From the NCBI RefSeq assembly GCF_008386465.1, contig NZ_VUOD01000010.1:1-64000 (forward strand): a DNA stretch of 64,000 bases, given 5' to 3'. The stretch is from Arenimonas fontis (GTDB lineage Bacteria > Pseudomonadota > Gammaproteobacteria > Xanthomonadales > Xanthomonadaceae). Shown here in pieces: positions 39,573 through 48,314 of the stretch (within the stretch, counting starts at the first letter, position 1; every line of letters starts with the position of its first letter). The notes beneath the pieces are model-generated. The model searched no databases. It had not been told where the DNA came from and saw nothing but the letters and a program-made list of their open reading frames with translations. The position numbers were made by a program, and so were the translations under genes.

Positions 39573-40337
39573 ATGAAAGACCTGCGCGCCCTGCTGATCG
39601 ACTGCCGGATCGAGTTGCGCAAGCTCTCGCGCGACTTCCAGAAGACCGAGTTGTGCGAGCGCCTGGACCTGGCCATCCAGAACCTCATCAACGCCGAGAT
39701 GGCCCCGCCCCGGTCTTCCGAACCCGGCGCGGCGCCCGAGAAGGCCCAGACCGTCAGCCAGGTGGCCCTGGCCTGGCAGACGGCGGCGCGCGACCTCAAG
39801 TTCTCCGACCCGGCCATCCATGCCCGGCTCAGCGAAAAGGTGATGCGGCTGCTGGAAGCCAAGACCCTGGTGGACCCGGCCACCGAGATCCTGCAACTGG
39901 AAGCCGAGGTCGGAAAGCTGAAGCAGCAGCTGGCGGCCATGGAGAAATCCATGCAGACCCTGGGCGTCGAACGCGATGCCCTGCTCGGCGCCCTGGCCAC
40001 GGCCGTGCCCCAGCTCAAGGACGGCGGCGACCGCCTGGCGGTGGGCATGGCGCGCATCTCCTGGCTGAAGGCCGCGGCCGAGAAGGGCGCAGGCGATGCC
40101 GCCGCCGGCGCCGGCCCGGTGAAGAAGAAAGTGCCCGAACCGCAGGACACGGTGCCCGGTGCCGACCTGCTCGAGGCCGTCGCCGCTGGCGCCGCCACGC
40201 TCAGCAAGGAGCAGCGCGAATGGTGCGTGGGCGAGGCCATGGTGGTGTCCGGCTTCCAGTACACGCCGGTGGAACTCCTGGACAAGGGCGACGCTGCCAT
40301 CGCCCGGATGATTCTGGATGCACGCAAGCAGCCCTGA
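39573..40337 (+). CDS. Unknown cytoplasmic protein with a central coiled coil
   Basis: The product has 254 residues. The N-terminal 40 residues are charged helices ('DLRALLIDCRIELRKLSRDF'). A heptad pattern lies around residues 105-140 ('EILQLEAEVGKLKQQLAAMEKS'-type). The C-terminus has 'WCVGEAMVVSGFQYTPVELL'. No family is recognised. I choose the ATG at 39573 because TAGAAT (39560-39565) ends seven bases before it; an in-frame ATG at 39564 lies inside that hexamer. It overlaps the next gene by 20 bases. Confidence 0.7.
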   Translation: MKDLRALLIDCRIELRKLSRDFQKTELCERLDLAIQNLINAEMAPPRSSEPGAAPEKAQTVSQVALAWQTAARDLKFSDPAIHARLSEKVMRLLEAKTLVDPATEILQLEAEVGKLKQQLAAMEKSMQTLGVERDALLGALATAVPQLKDGGDRLAVGMARISWLKAAAEKGAGDAAAGAGPVKKKVPEPQDTVPGADLLEAVAAGAATLSKEQREWCVGEAMVVSGFQYTPVELLDKGDAAIARMILDARKQP

Positions 40338-41478
40338 GCACGTCGCCGCCCGGCGCACGGGAACGCGCCCGGCCCTGATCTCCTTCCTGCTGGCCATCGC
40401 CCTGGCCGTGCCCTTGCCGGCGCAGGAACCGCCCGCCGAAACCGGCGGGCCGGACGCCCCGGCAGACACCCGCGCCAGTACGGATCCCGCCGGGACCGAC
40501 ACCGGTCCCGCGGCGGATGGCGACGCGCAGGCGGCAGACGACGCGCCGGTCGCCGGCGAAGGCGAGGTGGTGCTGGACACCGTCGTGGTCACCGGCGAAC
40601 AGCCTGGCCCCGGCCTGTGGACGGTATCGCGCGACGGTCGGGTGATGCGGGTGCTGGGTTACGTCGGTCCGCTGCCGCGGCGTATGTACTGGAACTCGGC
40701 CGAGGTGGAGGCGCGCATCGCCGAATCCGGCGTGGTGCTGATGCCGCCGATCGTGCAGCTGCGGCCCAGGGGCGGTGCCATCACCGGCCTGTTCCTGCTG
40801 CCGTCCCTGCTCTCGGCGCGCAACAACCCCGACAAGGACAGGCTGCAGGACGTGTTGCCGCCGGAGGACTACGCGCGCTGGCAGCCCTTGAAACAGCGCT
40901 ACTTCGGCCGCGACCGCGGCATCGAAAAGCGCCGACCGCTGGTGGCCGCCATGGAGCTGCGCGAGAAGGCCTTCGAGGCCCACGACCTGACCGGCGCCGA
41001 CCTGGTGCTGCGCATGGTGCGCCGGGCCGCGCGCAAGGCAGGCGTGCCGCTGCGGCAACCGGCGCACGCGATCACCATCGAGGAACCGCGGGCGGCGCTG
41101 CGCGAGTTCCGCCGCACCGGCCTGGACGACGTCGAGTGCTTCCGGCGCAGCCTGGCCCAGGTGGAGAACGACCTGCCGACCCTGGCCACCCGCGCCAATG
41201 CCTGGGCCCTGGGCCGGCTGGATGTGCTGGCGAAGCTGGATTACACCGATGCCGCCGGCGCCTGCATGGAAGCGGTACTGCAATCCCGGCTGGCCGAGAA
41301 GCAGGGCCTGGCGGAAGCGCCGGCGCGGGTGCGCGCGCTCTGGCTGGAAGCCGCCGAGCAGGCCCTGGGCGAGCACGACGCCAGTTTCGCCGTGCTGCCC
41401 ATGAGCCTGTTGCTGGGCAAGGACAGCCTGCTCAGCGAGCTCGAGCGACGCGGCTACTCGGTTCAGCCGCCGGAGTAG
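40318..41478 (+). CDS. Exported TraB/GumN-family protein lacking both GxxH motifs
   Basis: The product has 386 residues. The signal peptide is long (to about residue 36, P-L-P-A-Q), then an acidic linker to about 85. The TraB/GumN fold is recognisable from 'PGLWTVSRDGRVMRVLGYVGPLPRRM' (cited here in parts: 'GLWTVSRDG', 'VLGYVGPLP') and from the C-terminal 'SLLSELERRGYSV'. The first GxxH is G-Y-V-G and the second is also missing, so the metal-dependent protease site proposed for the family is absent. Its last 47 bases overlap the convergent efflux gene. Confidence 0.75.
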   Translation: MHASSPEHVAARRTGTRPALISFLLAIALAVPLPAQEPPAETGGPDAPADTRASTDPAGTDTGPAADGDAQAADDAPVAGEGEVVLDTVVVTGEQPGPGLWTVSRDGRVMRVLGYVGPLPRRMYWNSAEVEARIAESGVVLMPPIVQLRPRGGAITGLFLLPSLLSARNNPDKDRLQDVLPPEDYARWQPLKQRYFGRDRGIEKRRPLVAAMELREKAFEAHDLTGADLVLRMVRRAARKAGVPLRQPAHAITIEEPRAALREFRRTGLDDVECFRRSLAQVENDLPTLATRANAWALGRLDVLAKLDYTDAAGACMEAVLQSRLAEKQGLAEAPARVRALWLEAAEQALGEHDASFAVLPMSLLLGKDSLLSELERRGYSVQPPE

Positions 41479-42904
41479 GCCGCGGCATCCGCTCCGGCCA
41501 GCCGCCGGCCAAGGCCGCGTGCAGGCCGACCAGGGCCTGGGCCTGGCGCATGCGCGCCGCTGCCGCCAGATCCTCGGCTTCCAGTCGCGCCCTTTCGGCA
41601 TCCAGCACGTCGAGGAAACCGGCCGCGCCGCCCTCGAAACGCAGCCGTGCCAGTTCGGCGGCGCGGGCGCTGGCCTGGGCCGCATCCTCCAGATGCCGGC
41701 GTTCGCGCTCGCTCTGGGCATAGCGCACCAGTGCCGTCTCCGTTTCCTCCAGCGCCCTCAGGCTGGCTTGCTGCCATGCCGCGAGCGCGGCACGGGCATC
41801 GGCGCCGGCGGCGTCGATGCGATCGCGCACACGACCGCGGTCGAGGAAGGACCAGTCGATGCCCAGCACCAGTCGGCGCCGTTCGCTGTCGCGGTCGAAC
41901 AGATCACCGGCATCGCCGGCCAGGCTGCCGATCAGCCCGTCCAGGCTGAAGCGCGGGTACAGGTCGGCGGTGGCGACGCCGATACGGGCCGTGGCCGCGG
42001 CCAGGCGTCGCTCGGCCGCGGCGACGTCGGGGCGGCGCGCCAGCAGGTCGGGCGGCGTACCCACCGCCAGCAGCCCGGGCAGCTCCGGCCAGGGCGCCGG
42101 TGCATCCAGCAGCTCGCCGAGCGCGCCGGGTTCGCGGCCGGTCAGCACGGCCAGGCGGTGCTGGGCGGCCTGCATCTCGGCGGTGAGGGCGGGCAGGCGC
42201 GAGAGTGTCAGTTCCAGCTGGGCGCGGGCGCGGGCACTGTCGAGTTCGGTGCCGCCGCCGGCTTCGGCGCGGGCCCGCACCAGCTCCAGCGAACGTTCCT
42301 GGTTGCGGGCGTTGTCGCGCGCCACCGCCAGCCGGGTCTGCAGGCCGCGCAACAGGTAGTAGTTGCGCGCGACTTCGCCGGCCACCGCCACCTGCAGCGC
42401 CGCCAGGTCGGCGGCGCTGGCATCGGACTCGCCACGCGCCGCCTCGACGCCGCGCCGCACCCGGCCGAACAGGTCCAGCTCCCAGCTCACCACGGCCTCG
42501 ACACCGCGGCTGTCGCCGTCGCGTTCGGAGCGCGGAACACCCGGCGCTTCGAAGGCAGAGGCGCGCTGCTCGCCGGCCCGGCCGCCGGCCCGCACCGTCG
42601 GCAGATAGTCGCGGCCGGCCTCGCCGAGCAGGGCGCGGGCGCGCTCGAGCCGGGCCAGGGCGATGTGCAGCTCGCGGTTGTCGCGCAGGGCGTCCTCGAT
42701 CAGCTGCGCCAGCACCGGATCGCCGAGGCGTTCCCAGAAGGCGTGCTCGGTTTCCGAAGCGCGGGTGAGGACCAGGTCGGCGCGGTGGAACTGGGCGGGC
42801 GCGTCCATGGTCGGCCGCACGTAGTCGGGGCCGACGGCACAGGCGGCGAGCAACGAGGCAAGCACCGCGGCTGCCAGCGGGCGGGGAAGCAAGGCATCAG
42901 TCAT
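41432..42904 (-). CDS. RND efflux outer-membrane lipoprotein (NodT/OprM family)
   Basis: The product has 490 residues. The lipobox is L-L-A-A-C at Cys22, followed by 'AVGPDYVRP', the usual start of these factors. Two repeats of the outer-membrane efflux domain follow, with long amphipathic helices ('ALRDNRELHIALARLERARALLGEAG' type, cited 'DNRELHIALARLE'; 'LARRPDVAAAERRLAAATARIG'). It forms the TolC-like exit duct of the pump. It overlaps the pump gene by eight bases and is the last gene of the operon. Confidence 0.93.
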   Translation of the reverse strand: MTDALLPRPLAAAVLASLLAACAVGPDYVRPTMDAPAQFHRADLVLTRASETEHAFWERLGDPVLAQLIEDALRDNRELHIALARLERARALLGEAGRDYLPTVRAGGRAGEQRASAFEAPGVPRSERDGDSRGVEAVVSWELDLFGRVRRGVEAARGESDASAADLAALQVAVAGEVARNYYLLRGLQTRLAVARDNARNQERSLELVRARAEAGGGTELDSARARAQLELTLSRLPALTAEMQAAQHRLAVLTGREPGALGELLDAPAPWPELPGLLAVGTPPDLLARRPDVAAAERRLAAATARIGVATADLYPRFSLDGLIGSLAGDAGDLFDRDSERRRLVLGIDWSFLDRGRVRDRIDAAGADARAALAAWQQASLRALEETETALVRYAQSERERRHLEDAAQASARAAELARLRFEGGAAGFLDVLDAERARLEAEDLAAAARMRQAQALVGLHAALAGGWPERMPRPTPAAEPSSRVARAR

Positions 42905-45900
42905 GGGAAGCTCCCGTCGCCGGCGCCAGGACGGCGGCGCCCGCCGCGCGCTCGCGGCGGCTCACCAGCTTGCGCAGGGCGACATAGAACACGGGGGTGA
43001 GGAACAGGCCGAACAGGGTGACGCCGATCATGCCCGCGAACACCGCCGTGCCCAGCGCCTGCCGCACTTCGTAGCCGGCGCCGGAGGCCAGCACCAGGGG
43101 CACCACCGCCGCGGTGAAGGTGATCGAGGTCATGATGATCGGGCGCAGGCGCAGTCGGCAGGCCTCCAGCGCCGCTTCGACGATGCCCCTGCCCTGCATT
43201 TCCAGCTCGCGGGCGAATTCGACGATCAGGATGGCGTTCTTGCAGGCCAGTCCCATCAACACCACCAGACCGACCTGGACGAAGATGTTGTTGTCGCCGC
43301 CGCCGAACCAGACGCCGATCAGGGCCGAGAGCATGCACATCGGCACGATCAGGATCACCGCCAGCGGCAAGGTCCAGCTTTCGTACAGTGCCGCCAGCAC
43401 CAGGAACACCAGCAGCACCGCCAGCGGGAACACCACCAGGGCGGCACCGCTCTGGTTGGCTTGCTGGTAGCTCAGGTCGGTCCAGGAGATGGCCATGCCG
43501 TTGGGCAGCACCTGGTCGGCGACGTTCTGCAGCACGTCCATGGCCTGGGCCGAAGACAGCAGGCGCGGATCGGATTCACCGGCGATGTCGGCGGCCGGAT
43601 AGCCGTTGTAGCGCAGCACCGGGTCGGGCCCGAAGCTCTGCCGGACGTCCACCATGGCACCGATCGGCACCATTTCGCCGTCGGCGTTGCGCACCCGCAG
43701 CCTGGCGATGTCCTCGACCCGCCCGCGGAAGCGGCCGTCGGCCTGGGCGATCACCTGCCAGGTGCGGCCGAACTGGTTGAAATCGTTGACGTAGGCCGAG
43801 CCCAGGTAGACCTGCAGGGTCTCGAACAGGTCGGTCAGCGGCACGCCCAGGGCCTTGGCCTTGACCCGGTCCACCTCGGCGTCCAGCTGCGGCACGTTGG
43901 CCTGGTAGCTGGTGATCGGGAAGCCCATGCCCGGCACTTGCGACACCGCGCCCTGGAAGTTCTTCACCGCTTCCTGCAGGGCGCCGTAACCCAGTCCGGC
44001 GCGGTCCTCGATGAACAGCTGGTAGCCCGAGCCGTTGCCCAGACCGAGGATCGGCGGCGGCATGAAGGAGAAGGCAAAGCCCTCCTGCAGGCCGGCGATC
44101 TTCATGTTGATCTCGGCGTTGATGTCGGCGGCGGTGCGGCCCGGCCGGTCGCCGAAGTCTTCGAGCGGGAAGAACACCACGCCGGTGTTGGGTGTATTGG
44201 TGAACTGCAGGGCGTTCAGGCCGGGAAAGGCGACCGCGTGCGACACGCCTTCGGTTTCCATGGCGATCTCCGCCACCTTCGATAGCAGGGCGTCGGTGCG
44301 CGACAGCGAGGAGCCCTCCGGAAGGATCACGCCGGCGATCAGGTACAGCTTGTCCTGCACCGGGATGAAGCCCGGCGGCACCAGCCTGAACATCAGCCCG
44401 GTGGCCAGCAGCAGGCCGCCATAGATGGCGAACACGGCGCCGCGCCGCATCAGCGAGCGGCCGACCGAACGTTGGTAGGCCTCGGAGCTGCGGCCGAAGA
44501 AACGGTTGAACGGCCGGAACAACCAGCCGAGGGAGCGCTGGATGAACCGTTCGATCACGTCCTTGGGCGCGTCATGGCGTTTGAGCAGCCGGGCCGCCAG
44601 GGCCGGCGACAGGGTCAGCGAGTTGATCGTCGAGATCACCGTCGAGATGGCGATGGTGACGGCGAACTGCCGGTAGAACTGGCCGGTGACACCGTCCAGG
44701 AAAGCCATCGGCACGAATACCGCGCACAGCACCAGGCCGATGGCGATGATCGGTCCGGACACTTCCCGCATGGCCTGATGGGTGGCCGCCAGCGGATCCA
44801 GCCCCTCTTCGATGTTGCGTTCGACGTTCTCGACCACGACGATGGCGTCGTCCACCACGATGCCGATCGCCAGCACCAGGCCGAACAGGGTCAGGGTGTT
44901 GACCGAATAGCCCAGCAGGTACAGCACCGCGAAGGTGCCGACCACCGACACCGGCACCGCCAGCAAGGGAATGATCGAGGCGCGCCAGGTCTGCAGGAAC
45001 AGCAGCACCACCAGCACCACCAGCACCACCGCTTCCAGCAGGGTGCGGATCACCGAATTGATGGAGTCGCGCACGAAGATGGTGGTGTCGTACACCGCCT
45101 CGTACTGCATGCCCGGCGGGAAGTGCTGCGACAGCTCTTCCATGTGGGCGATCACCTGGTCGCGGATCTGCAGGGCGTTGGCGCCCGGCGCCTGGAAGAT
45201 GCCGATGGCGACCGCGTTCTTCCCGTCCAGGTTGCTGCGCAGGGTGTAGCTGTGCGCGCCCAGCTCCAGGCGGGCGACGTCGGACAGGCGCACGACCTCG
45301 CCGTTGTCGCCGACCTTGAGCACGATCTGGCCGAACTCCTCCTCGGTGCGCAGCCGGCCCTGGGCGTTGATCAGGGTGAGGAACTGGCTGTCCGGCATGG
45401 GCTCGGCGCCGAGCTGGCCGGCGGAGACCTGCACGTTCTGCTCGCGCATGGCGCGGATCACGTCGCCGGCGCTGAGGCCGCGGGCGGCGATGCGGTCCGG
45501 ATCCAGCCAGGCGCGCATGGCGTAGTCGCCGCCGCCGAAGACCTGGGCGTCGCCGACGCCGGGCACGCGCGCCAGCACGTCGCGGACGTGCAGGCGGGCG
45601 TAGTTGCGCAGGTAGAGGGTGTCGTGCTCGCCGCCGGGCGAGGTCAGATGCACCACCATCAGGAAGGTCGGCGACTGCTTCTGCGTCGTCACGCCCTGGC
45701 GGCGCACGTCCTCGGGCAGGCGGGCCAGCGCCTGGCTGACCCGGTTCTGCACCTTGACCGCGGCGTCGTCCGGATCGGTGCCGGGCCGGAAGGTGACGGT
45801 CATCATCAGCACGCCGTCGGAGCCGGCGACGGACTTGATGTACATCATGTCCTCGACGCCGTTGATGGCCTCCTCCAGCGGCGTCGCCACCGTCTCGGCG

Positions 45901-46079
45901 ATCACCTTCGGGTTGGCGCCCGGATACACCGTCTGCACCACCACCGAGGGCGGCACCACTTCCGGGTACTCGCTGATCGGCAGCTGCGGCAAGGCGATCA
46001 GGCCGGCGACGAAGATCAGGATGGACAGGACCGCCGCGAAGATCGGACGGTCGACGAACAGGCTGGAAAAGTCGCGCAT
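42897..46079 (-). CDS. RND multidrug efflux pump, HAE1 family (AcrB/MexF-like)
   Basis: The product has 1060 residues, normal for HAE1. It starts 'FVDRPIFAAVLSILIFVAGL' and 'GVEDMMYIKS'. The proton relay is complete: Asp-Asp in 'GIVVDDAIVVVENVER' and Lys in 'KNAILIVEFARELE'. 'FIPVQDKLYLIAGVILPEG'-type sequence (cited 'FIPVQDKLYL') and the two periplasmic loops are present. It exports hydrophobic compounds from periplasm and inner membrane using proton motive force. Substrates cannot be read from sequence. Confidence 0.95.
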   Translation of the reverse strand: MRDFSSLFVDRPIFAAVLSILIFVAGLIALPQLPISEYPEVVPPSVVVQTVYPGANPKVIAETVATPLEEAINGVEDMMYIKSVAGSDGVLMMTVTFRPGTDPDDAAVKVQNRVSQALARLPEDVRRQGVTTQKQSPTFLMVVHLTSPGGEHDTLYLRNYARLHVRDVLARVPGVGDAQVFGGGDYAMRAWLDPDRIAARGLSAGDVIRAMREQNVQVSAGQLGAEPMPDSQFLTLINAQGRLRTEEEFGQIVLKVGDNGEVVRLSDVARLELGAHSYTLRSNLDGKNAVAIGIFQAPGANALQIRDQVIAHMEELSQHFPPGMQYEAVYDTTIFVRDSINSVIRTLLEAVVLVVLVVLLFLQTWRASIIPLLAVPVSVVGTFAVLYLLGYSVNTLTLFGLVLAIGIVVDDAIVVVENVERNIEEGLDPLAATHQAMREVSGPIIAIGLVLCAVFVPMAFLDGVTGQFYRQFAVTIAISTVISTINSLTLSPALAARLLKRHDAPKDVIERFIQRSLGWLFRPFNRFFGRSSEAYQRSVGRSLMRRGAVFAIYGGLLLATGLMFRLVPPGFIPVQDKLYLIAGVILPEGSSLSRTDALLSKVAEIAMETEGVSHAVAFPGLNALQFTNTPNTGVVFFPLEDFGDRPGRTAADINAEINMKIAGLQEGFAFSFMPPPILGLGNGSGYQLFIEDRAGLGYGALQEAVKNFQGAVSQVPGMGFPITSYQANVPQLDAEVDRVKAKALGVPLTDLFETLQVYLGSAYVNDFNQFGRTWQVIAQADGRFRGRVEDIARLRVRNADGEMVPIGAMVDVRQSFGPDPVLRYNGYPAADIAGESDPRLLSSAQAMDVLQNVADQVLPNGMAISWTDLSYQQANQSGAALVVFPLAVLLVFLVLAALYESWTLPLAVILIVPMCMLSALIGVWFGGGDNNIFVQVGLVVLMGLACKNAILIVEFARELEMQGRGIVEAALEACRLRLRPIIMTSITFTAAVVPLVLASGAGYEVRQALGTAVFAGMIGVTLFGLFLTPVFYVALRKLVSRRERAAGAAVLAPATGASHD

Positions 46080-46091
46080 GTCGGCGGCTCC

Positions 46092-47300
46092 TCAGTGCGA
46101 GCCCGCGGCCGCGGCGACGGCCGGCGGCGCGCCCATGGCCACTTCGACCGGCTGCACCGGCATGCCCGGGAAGAACACCTTCTGCACGCCGTGCACGATG
46201 ATCTTCTCGCCCGGTTCCAGGCCGGATTCGACCACGCGCAGGCCGTCCAGCTCGCGACCGAGCCGGATGTCGCGGCGCTGGGCGGTGTTGTCGGCGCCGA
46301 GCACATAGACGTAGCGGCGGTCCTGGTCGGTCAGCACCGCCTTCGGATCCACCAGCAGCGCCTTCACCGGCTCGGGTCCGAGCAGGCGCACCCGGGCGAA
46401 CAGGCCGGGAGTGAACTGCCGGCCGGCGTTGTCCAGCACGGCGCGGGCGACGATGGTGCCAGTGGCCGGATCCACGTGGTTGTCGACGAAATCCAGCACG
46501 CCCTCGTGCGGAAAGCCTTCCTCGCCGGCCAGGCCGACCTGCACCGGGCTGCGCCGCTTGCCCTCGGTGCGGGCCTCGCGGGTGAAGCGCAGGTAGGTCA
46601 GCTCGTCGCCTTCGAACACCACATGCACCGGGTCCACCGAAACGATGCTGGTCAGCACGCTGGTTTCGGGGCCGACCAGATTGCCCGGCGTCACCAGGGC
46701 TCGGCCGGCGCGGCCGGCGATCGGCGCGCGCACTTCAGTGAACTCCAGCTCCAGCGCGGCCACGTCGCGGGCGGCGGCCGCGGCCCGAACGGCGGCCTGG
46801 GCGGCGGCGGCGGCGGCGCGGCGCTGGTCGAGTTCCTCGGTCGAGATCACCCGCTGGCCGGCCAGGCGCTCGGCGCGGGCGGCTTCGCTGCGTGTCAGTT
46901 CGGCCTGGGTACGGGCGCGGGCCAGCTCGGCCTCGGCCCGGGCCAGGGCGGCGCGGTAGGGACGCTGATCGATGACGAACAGCACCTGGCCCTGGCGGAC
47001 TTCCTGGCCTTCCTCGTAGGCGATGCGTTCGATGTAGCCGGATACCCGCGGCCGCAGCTGCACGGTCTGGACGGCTTCGATGCGGCCGGTGAATTCGCTC
47101 CAGGGCCGGATCTCGCGTTGTTCGACCGTGGCCACGCTGACCTCTGGCGGCGGTGGCATGCCTTCACCGGGCGCGGCCTCGCTGGCGCAGCCGGCGAGGC
47201 CCAGCAGGCCGGACAGGGCCAGTAGGCCGATCGCCCAGCGACTGGCCACCTGGCGGACGGGACGGAAGAGTCGGTCTTGCCGGTTCGTGCTCGCGTTCAT
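46092..47300 (-). CDS. RND periplasmic adaptor lipoprotein (MexE/AcrA-like)
   Basis: The product has 402 residues. The signal ends in a lipobox (L-A-G-C). 'EFTGRIEAVQTVQLRPRVSGYI' (beta-barrel/lipoyl start), a hairpin of Ala/Arg/Glu-rich helices (about 95-175), 'IRAPIAGRAGRALVTPGNLV'-like sequence (cited 'APIAGRAGRALVTPG') and the C-terminal 'VVESGLEPGEKIIVHGVQKV' are all in order. It links the pump to the outer-membrane factor. It lies 12 bases upstream of the pump gene. The frame is open further upstream but the ATG gives the signal peptide. Confidence 0.93.
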   Translation of the reverse strand: MNASTNRQDRLFRPVRQVASRWAIGLLALSGLLGLAGCASEAAPGEGMPPPPEVSVATVEQREIRPWSEFTGRIEAVQTVQLRPRVSGYIERIAYEEGQEVRQGQVLFVIDQRPYRAALARAEAELARARTQAELTRSEAARAERLAGQRVISTEELDQRRAAAAAAQAAVRAAAAARDVAALELEFTEVRAPIAGRAGRALVTPGNLVGPETSVLTSIVSVDPVHVVFEGDELTYLRFTREARTEGKRRSPVQVGLAGEEGFPHEGVLDFVDNHVDPATGTIVARAVLDNAGRQFTPGLFARVRLLGPEPVKALLVDPKAVLTDQDRRYVYVLGADNTAQRRDIRLGRELDGLRVVESGLEPGEKIIVHGVQKVFFPGMPVQPVEVAMGAPPAVAAAAGSH

Positions 47301-47317
47301 GGGGGGAGAGCCTCTGT

Positions 47318-48079
47318 TCAAGTGGGGTTCGTGGCTGCGGTCGGCGGGGTCGCCGACGGGCGTGGCGAGGGGAAGAGCCGACGGACCGCCTCGTGCGAGT
47401 GGGCGTCCGCCAGCGCGATGCAGACCTGATGGCCGACGTCGAGCGCACTGGGCCATTCCGGACAGGCGGGCTCGTCATGCCGGCCGCTGCAGACCGGCGA
47501 ACCGATCACCAGCTGCTGTACCCGCACCGGTTCGCCGGCCAGCTCGTCGTGCAGCACGCGCAGCAGCATCCGTTGCGCCGCCGCCGCCACCGAATGCTGG
47601 CCGTAGCCGGCCCAGGGCACGTCGGCCGCCGGACCGCCGATCACCAGGAAGGGCAGGCCCTTGCCGGCCGCCGCCAGCAGCGGAACCAGGTGGCGGGCCG
47701 CCACCAGCACCGGCGTCACGTTTTCGTTCAGCGTCCGCTCCAGGAAATCGGCCGGCTGTTCGATCAGCCGGCCGCGCTGGCGCGGACCCGACAGGCAAAC
47801 CACCACCCCGCCCAGGGGGCGGCGGAAGGCCCTCAGCACGGCGGCCAGTTCCTCGCCTTCGGCATCGCTGGCCAGGGATGCCGGAATGACGCCCAGGCGC
47901 GGGTCCGGACCCGTGCCCATGCGCAGCTCCGCCAGCCGGGTGGCGTCACGCGCGACGGCCAGCACCGGCGTGCCGGCCTCCAGCAGAGCGGCGACCACGC
48001 CCCGGCCGATGTGGCCGGTGGCGCCGATCACCACCACGGGAGTGCCGTGCAGGGTGGCGTTGCGGGGGGAGGGATTCAT
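47318..48079 (-). CDS. SDR-like NAD(P)-binding protein with an altered catalytic motif
   Basis: The product has 253 residues. The Rossmann motif 'VVVIGATGHIGRGV' (about 15-28) is intact, with 'NENVTPVLVAARHLVPLL' and 'PFLVIGGPAADVPWAGYGQHS' after it. The usual SDR Tyr-x3-Lys reads Y-G-Q-H-S, so the Lys is missing. It may not be a normal oxidoreductase. It is the first gene of the efflux operon, 17 bases before the adaptor. By position it recalls MexS next to MexT in Pseudomonas, though that is a different family. Confidence 0.8.
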   Translation of the reverse strand: MNPSPRNATLHGTPVVVIGATGHIGRGVVAALLEAGTPVLAVARDATRLAELRMGTGPDPRLGVIPASLASDAEGEELAAVLRAFRRPLGGVVVCLSGPRQRGRLIEQPADFLERTLNENVTPVLVAARHLVPLLAAAGKGLPFLVIGGPAADVPWAGYGQHSVAAAAQRMLLRVLHDELAGEPVRVQQLVIGSPVCSGRHDEPACPEWPSALDVGHQVCIALADAHSHEAVRRLFPSPRPSATPPTAATNPT

Positions 48080-48158
48080 GACGACCTGGCCCGTTGGCAA
48101 AGGTCGCTGAATGTTATGGACGCATACGAGCGTGGATTAGACGGCAAACCAGGGAAAA

Positions 48159-48180
48159 ATTGTCTCGGAGGCGAGACAAT
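48159..48180. promoter_or_regulatory. Perfect dyad, candidate LysR operator between the regulator and the efflux operon
   Basis: ATTGTCTCG and CGAGACAAT are exact complements around a GAGG centre (22 bases). It contains a LysR-type T-N11-A frame. It lies 80 bases from the SDR start and 135 from the LysR start, in the A/T-richest part of the divergent region. A regulator bound here could control both directions. Confidence 0.6.
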
Positions 48181-48314
48181 GCGCGCGCGATTCGGTGACA
48201 GAATGGTGTCGCACCAGGGACAATCGTTCGCAGCGCCGGCGTCCGGCCGGTAGCCGTCCGGATGTTCCCGCCCGGATGCCCCCGCATGGGCGTCCCGCAC
48301 GAGGGAGAACAGGC

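Noticed and set aside
44472-47225. 917-codon plus-strand open frame opposite the RND pump
   Set aside because: The pump and adaptor genes are certain on the minus strand; this is their shadow.
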